NCBI GenBank assembly: GCA_022822125.1
Contig: JAJECF010000043.1
Span: 1 to 64,000 of the forward strand
Length of the DNA stretch: 64,000 nt
DNA from: Alphaproteobacteria bacterium
GTDB taxonomy: Bacteria; Pseudomonadota; Alphaproteobacteria; Bin95
Direction: 5' to 3'
Each line of letters opens with the position of its first letter. Position 1 is the stretch's first letter. Below the pieces are notes generated by a model. That model did not search any database. It worked only from the letters and a program-made list of their open reading frames with translations, and was not told the origin of the DNA. Of the stretch, positions 60,710-64,000 are shown in pieces. The translations under genes were made by a program, and so were the position numbers.

Positions 60710-61468
60710 TTATCCCTCCGGCTCCGCCAGCACGTCGGCGAGGCGGCCGAGCGCGTTGAGCGCGGGCGGGAAGCCGGCATAGGGCGCGGTCTGGGCGATG
60801 GCGGCGGCGATTTCGGCCGGCGCGAGGCCCATGGCGCGCGCCGAAGCCGCGAATTTCGCCAGCGTGTCGTGCAGCCCCAGCACGGCGAAGCTCGCCAGCG
60901 CCACGATCATCCGCCGCCGGTGGGAAAGGCCCGGCCGGTTCCAGATCGCGCCGTAGCCGTAAAGGATCGCGATGCGGTAGAGGCCGGCGGAGCCCGCATT
61001 GCCGGGCGCGGCGTAGCCCGTCTCCGCGCGCTCGCCGTGCAGCTTGCGCATCATGGCGCGCCCGTCCTCCTCCAGCGCCGCCAGGTCGCGCGCATCCTCT
61101 TCCTCCTGCGCAGGGCCGCCAAGCTGCGCATTCAGCGCGGCCAGCGCATGCGCCGCCATCGGCAGCCCGCCATAGAGGCCGCATTGCACGAAAATCTCGC
61201 GGAGCTCCCGCGCGTCCAGCCCGGCCTCGACCGCCGGTCCGATATGGGCGGCAAGCTCCGCCTGCCGGTCCTTCTGGGCGAGCGCGCAGAGAACCGCCAC
61301 CATGCGGTCGGCGGGCGGCAGCGCGGGGTCCGCCCAGAGCGAGCCGAAGCCCGCTTCGAGCGCGAAGGCATCGAGCCCCGGCGCGCCGGACGGCACGGGC
61401 AGCCCCAGCTCTTCGGCAAGCCGCGCCCCGGCCTCGCGCAGCGCCATGCGGTCATTCGTTCCGGTCAT
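60710..61468 (-). CDS. carboxymuconolactone decarboxylase-like protein
   Basis: 252 aa with two CMD-like helical repeats (about 50-120 and 165-245). Motifs FVQCGLYGGLPMAAHALAALN and IAQTAPYAGFPPALNALGRLADV match the family. There is no CxxC redox pair as in AhpD, which suggests a decarboxylase- or lyase-type role or a binding role. Neighbours give no clear pathway. Confidence 0.8.
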   Translation of the reverse strand: MTGTNDRMALREAGARLAEELGLPVPSGAPGLDAFALEAGFGSLWADPALPPADRMVAVLCALAQKDRQAELAAHIGPAVEAGLDARELREIFVQCGLYGGLPMAAHALAALNAQLGGPAQEEEDARDLAALEEDGRAMMRKLHGERAETGYAAPGNAGSAGLYRIAILYGYGAIWNRPGLSHRRRMIVALASFAVLGLHDTLAKFAASARAMGLAPAEIAAAIAQTAPYAGFPPALNALGRLADVLAEPEG

Positions 61469-61529
61469 CGCGGCTCCTCCCCAGGGAGTTCAAGCGGCTC
61501 CTGTCGTTCGCCGACAGGGTAATATATCG

Positions 61530-61847
61530 TCATGAGGCGCGGCGCAGCACACAGCATCGGCGCTCGATTTCCCGGCGGAAGCGTTCCGGCAGGCGGGCCC
61601 AGTCATGCGGCTGGACGAGGAAGGGGATGGTGGAGGCTTCCAGCGCGCGGCGGAACGCGCCCAGCCGGGCGGGTTCGATTTCGGCCCCGCCGGGGGCGCG
61701 GAGCGCCAGGTCGAGGTCGCTGCCGTCATGCGCCCGGCCGGTGACGCGGCTGCCATAGGCCCAGACCTCGACCTCGGGCAGATGCTCGGCGAAAAGCCGT
61801 TCGAGCGCGGCGCGGTGGCGCTCATGCAGGAGGAGCCCGTCAGCCAT
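61530..61847 (-). CDS. MNT-type nucleotidyltransferase (antitoxin-like)
   Basis: 105 aa from ATG 61847; an upstream in-frame extension is low-complexity. The polymerase-beta-like motif is Gly32-Ser33-x10-Asp44-x-Asp46 (YGSRVTGRAHDGSDLDLAL), with the third acid expected later. In HEPN/MNT modules the MNT enzyme adds AMP to the HEPN toxin and blocks its RNase. It overlaps the HEPN gene by 8 bp. Confidence 0.82.
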   Translation of the reverse strand: MADGLLLHERHRAALERLFAEHLPEVEVWAYGSRVTGRAHDGSDLDLALRAPGGAEIEPARLGAFRRALEASTIPFLVQPHDWARLPERFRREIERRCCVLRRAS

Positions 61848-62172
61848 CGCCCGCGTCCTCGACGGCATCGGCAAGAGACCGCGCGTCCGAGACGAACGCG
61901 GGTATGAGCTCCAGCGCCGTCTCGGCGAAGCGCTCGCCATAATCGTGCGCGGAGGCGTTGCGGGCGTCGCGATATTGCAGCCACCGTTCGCAGGCCTCGG
62001 CGGTTACGAGCGCATGTTTTGCGCCGTGGCGGAAGGCGTCCCGGAAGGTCAGCCGGTCGGCCTCGCGGCTGCCCGCGAAAAAATCCTTGAGGCGCCTGCG
62101 CAACAGCGCGCCGCCGACTTCCAGCACGAGTTCGAATTGCCTGTCACAAGCGGCGCGGAAGACGTCGCGCAT
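61840..62172 (-). CDS. HEPN-domain protein (HI0074-like), N-terminus probably frameshifted
   Basis: 110 aa from ATG 62172, preceded by AGGAAAG. The HEPN RX4H motif is Arg71-NASA-His76-D-Tyr78 (RNASAHDY), a ribonuclease site whose Tyr is AMPylated by MNT partners. Family members have about 30 more N-terminal residues. These are visible in another frame just upstream (IDASGLRRCIGTLETAFAHLQ) and are joined to MRDVFRAACDRQFELV after a one- or two-base shift. The gene may therefore be frameshifted, although the remaining frame still contains the catalytic motif and could be active. Confidence 0.75.
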   Translation of the reverse strand: MRDVFRAACDRQFELVLEVGGALLRRRLKDFFAGSREADRLTFRDAFRHGAKHALVTAEACERWLQYRDARNASAHDYGERFAETALELIPAFVSDARSLADAVEDAGDG

Positions 62173-62174
62173 CG

Positions 62175-62279
62175 GCTTTCCTGCTGCAAATGTGCGAACG
62201 CCGTCTCAAGCGTGCCGATGCAGCGTCTGAGGCCGCTTGCGTCGATGTTCGTTGTCCGGGAGATGGGCGCCTCGCTCCG
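62175..62279 (-). pseudogene. out-of-frame N-terminal piece of the HEPN gene
   Basis: Translation of the minus strand in the frame ending at 62175 reads ...TTNIDASGLRRCIGTLETAFAHLQQES with no usual start codon after a TAG at 62280-62282. It completes the HI0074-like N-terminus of the downstream gene, so a frameshift or assembly error near 62172-62180 separates them. Confidence 0.5.
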
Positions 62280-62298
62280 CTATGCCTCCGCCCGGAGG

Positions 62299-62832
62299 CT
62301 ACAGCGCGAAGTCGTCGCGGGTGAAGAGCGGGACGAGGCGGATGCCTTCGCGGGCGAGATTGGTCTCCGCGCCCTCCAGCCGGTCCACGACGGTGTAGAG
62401 CGTTTCCACCCGGCAGCCGGCGGCGCGCGCGGCCTCGACCGCGATCATCGCCGAGCCGCCTGTGGTCGTCACATCCTCGAACAGCAGCACCTCGCCATGT
62501 TCGGGAAGGTAGCCTTCCACGCGCCGTTCGGTGCCGTGGTCCTTCGTTTCCTTGCGCACGAAAAAGGCGCGGCGCGGGCGCGGGGTGGCGCGGCTCGCCG
62601 CGCAGACCGCCGCCACGATGGGCACCGCGCCCATGGCGATGCCGCCGATATGGTCCGCCGGCTCCTGCCGGATGCGTTCCAGAAAGGCTTCCGCGATGAG
62701 CGTCAGGCCCTCCGGGTCCAGCATCACCTGCTTCATGTCGAAGAAATATCCGGTGCCTACCCCGGAGGCGAGGGTGAACCGGCCGGTGGAGAGCGCCCGT
62801 TCGGCGATCAGGTCTCGGAGTCGTTCGCGCAT
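62299..62832 (-). CDS. pyrE: orotate phosphoribosyltransferase
   Basis: 177 aa. The PRPP-binding motif VLLFEDVTTTGGSA (about 115-128) is diagnostic, with FFVRKETKDHG for orotate and the flexible loop. It converts orotate and PRPP to OMP in pyrimidine synthesis. The start lies within the end of the methyltransferase gene (25-bp overlap), so the genes are co-transcribed on the minus strand. It is shorter than some OPRTases but complete. Confidence 0.95.
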   Translation of the reverse strand: MRERLRDLIAERALSTGRFTLASGVGTGYFFDMKQVMLDPEGLTLIAEAFLERIRQEPADHIGGIAMGAVPIVAAVCAASRATPRPRRAFFVRKETKDHGTERRVEGYLPEHGEVLLFEDVTTTGGSAMIAVEAARAAGCRVETLYTVVDRLEGAETNLAREGIRLVPLFTRDDFAL

Positions 62833-64000
62833 GGGGCCTCCCCGCGTTCCAGAATGGCGGCGTAGAACCCGTCCGAGCCGTCCCGGGCGGGCGAGATGCG
62901 GAGGTCGTCGGTCGCGCGCGCGAAATCGGGCGCGGTTTCCAGGAAGCGCGCCACACGCGCCTCGTTTTCGTCGCGCAGGAGCGAGCAGGTGGCATAGACC
63001 AGCCGCCCGCCGGGCTTCACCAGCCGCGCGGCGCTCTCCACTATGCGGTCCTGCAGCGCCACCAGTTCGGCGAGGCCGGGGCCGTCGCGCGTCCAGCGCG
63101 CATCCGGGTTTCGCCGCCAGGAGCCGGTGCCGGTGCAGGGCGCATCCACCAGCACCCGGTCGAACTTGCCGCGCTGGCGGCGCACCCAGCGGTCGCGCTC
63201 GCTCTCGAGCAGGCGGCGCTCGATATTGTGCGCGCCCGCCCGGCGCATGCGTTCGCCGAGGCGCGCAAGGCGCTTGTCATGCACGTCCGTGGCGACGACG
63301 CGGCCCCTGCCTCCCATGTCGGCGGCGAGCGCGAGCGCCTTGCCGCCCGCGCCCGCGCAGAAATCCACCACCTGCATGCCCGGCCCGGCGGCCACGGCAT
63401 GCGCAATGCGCTGCGAGCCCGCGTCCTGCACTTCGACAAGGCCCTCGCGGAAGGCGCGCGTGCGGCCGAGCGCCGGGCGGCCCTCGCAGCGCAGCGCCCA
63501 GGGGCTTGCCTCGACAGGCTCGGTGCGGATGCCCTCGCGGAACAGCAGGCGCCTTGCCTCGCGGCGCGTCGTCTTGAGCGCGTTGACGCGGAGGTCCACC
63601 GGGGCGGGCTCGGCAAGCGCCTTCATTTCCTCGGCGAAGGCCCCACCCAGGCTCTCCCGGAGGCCGCGTTCGGCCCAGGCGGGGCACTCGGCGCGCACGG
63701 AGGCGGGCATGTCCGGCGGCTCCAGCGGCTCGCCGACAAGGGCCATGAAGAGGTCGAGCTCCGGAGGCGAGAGCGGCCCGGGCGCGTATTTTCCCCGCCC
63801 GAACACGGAGCCCGGCTCCTGCAGGCGGTCCACCAGCAGCAGGCGGGCCAGCATGCGCGCGCGCGCCGTCGGCTCGACGCCCCGGCGGGCAAGGTGCCAG
63901 TCCAGCCGGGCGCGGCGGCGCAACACGCCGAACACGCGCTCGGCCACCGCCTTGCGGTCGCTCGCGCCGATATGCCGGCGGGCGCGGAAAAACCCGCCCA
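62808..64000 (-). CDS. RsmB/NOP-family rRNA (cytosine-5) methyltransferase, 5' end outside window
   Basis: The frame is open to the right edge, where FFRARRHIGASDRKAVAERVFGVLRRRARLDW is an N-terminal RsmB-like segment, so the start lies beyond 64000. A GTG at 63947 is inside the domain. SAM-binding VVDFCAGAGGKALALAADMG and the catalytic and releasing Cys in VDAPCTGTGSWRRNPDARW and YATCSLL are present. It methylates C5 of cytosine in rRNA or tRNA. It overlaps pyrE by 25 bp at its 3' end. Confidence 0.92.
   Translation of the reverse strand, partial: GGFFRARRHIGASDRKAVAERVFGVLRRRARLDWHLARRGVEPTARARMLARLLLVDRLQEPGSVFGRGKYAPGPLSPPELDLFMALVGEPLEPPDMPASVRAECPAWAERGLRESLGGAFAEEMKALAEPAPVDLRVNALKTTRREARRLLFREGIRTEPVEASPWALRCEGRPALGRTRAFREGLVEVQDAGSQRIAHAVAAGPGMQVVDFCAGAGGKALALAADMGGRGRVVATDVHDKRLARLGERMRRAGAHNIERRLLESERDRWVRRQRGKFDRVLVDAPCTGTGSWRRNPDARWTRDGPGLAELVALQDRIVESAARLVKPGGRLVYATCSLLRDENEARVARFLETAPDFARATDDLRISPARDGSDGFYAAILERGEAPCANDSET

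Overview
The window is GC-rich and almost fully coding, with dense operons, frequent ATGA/GTGA/TTGA stop-start overlaps and many long spurious antisense frames. Gene content (fused large-subunit glutamate synthase, nosRZDFYLX with a Crp/Fnr regulator, HI0074-type HEPN/MNT pair, YqgE, heparinase-like gene overlapping rpe) suggests an alphaproteobacterium with broad catabolism that can reduce nitrous oxide. I cannot name the genus. No rRNA, tRNA, CRISPR array or complete insertion sequence was recognised.

Region by region. 1-7.7 kb: acyl-CoA style catabolism (MaoC-type dehydratase cut by the window edge, TauD-type dioxygenase, SDR, ETF beta and alpha, 3-hydroxyacyl-CoA dehydrogenase, then iron alcohol dehydrogenase and a CaiB/BaiF CoA-transferase on the minus strand). 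8.1-9.1 kb: ribbon-helix-helix/PIN toxin-antitoxin pair with a palindrome over its promoter. 9.1-12.8 kb: minus-strand hydantoinase, cupin-like and SDR genes, and a pteridine-reductase-like SDR. 13-19 kb: gltBD. 19-19.7 kb: a lower-GC islet with a gene remnant and a small secreted protein. 20-29 kb: a molybdate/tungstate uptake island with modABC, a MOT1-type permease, tupBCA and an HTH plus binding-protein-like regulator, with an RTX repeat protein between modC and the permease. 29-33.6 kb: SDR and a fused HyuA-HyuB protein. 33.9-39.8 kb: heparinase-like/rpe, then an MBL hydrolase, sirtuin, pgk and an aquaporin-family channel. 39.8-40.7 kb: a second PIN toxin with an HTH-bearing antitoxin. 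40.7-46.9 kb: amidohydrolase, YyaL-like protein, [2Fe-2S] ferredoxin, mnmE and an aminotransferase-like gene. 46.9-56.2 kb: complete nos cluster. 56.4-64 kb: DsbD/ScsB-like reductase, YqgE, MFS transporter, carboxymuconolactone decarboxylase-like protein, MNT/HEPN pair, pyrE and an rRNA methyltransferase that runs off the end.

How the genes work together: NosR, NosL, NosDFY and NosX supply electrons, copper and flavin to NosZ, and a perfect TTGAC-N4-GTCAA palindrome upstream of nosR is the expected target of the divergent Crp/Fnr protein. The three oxyanion import systems plus the HTH regulator look like one metal-supply region. The EtfBA genes form an apparent promoter-led operon with the hydroxyacyl-CoA dehydrogenase.

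Most noteworthy signals: CATGACA heptamers in 10-bp phase at two convergent intergenic regions 22 kb apart, one 21-bp stretch being an exact reverse complement of the other; the stacked Mo/W uptake island with its unusual regulator; an apparent CTG start for mnmE; and a probable frameshift in the HEPN gene.
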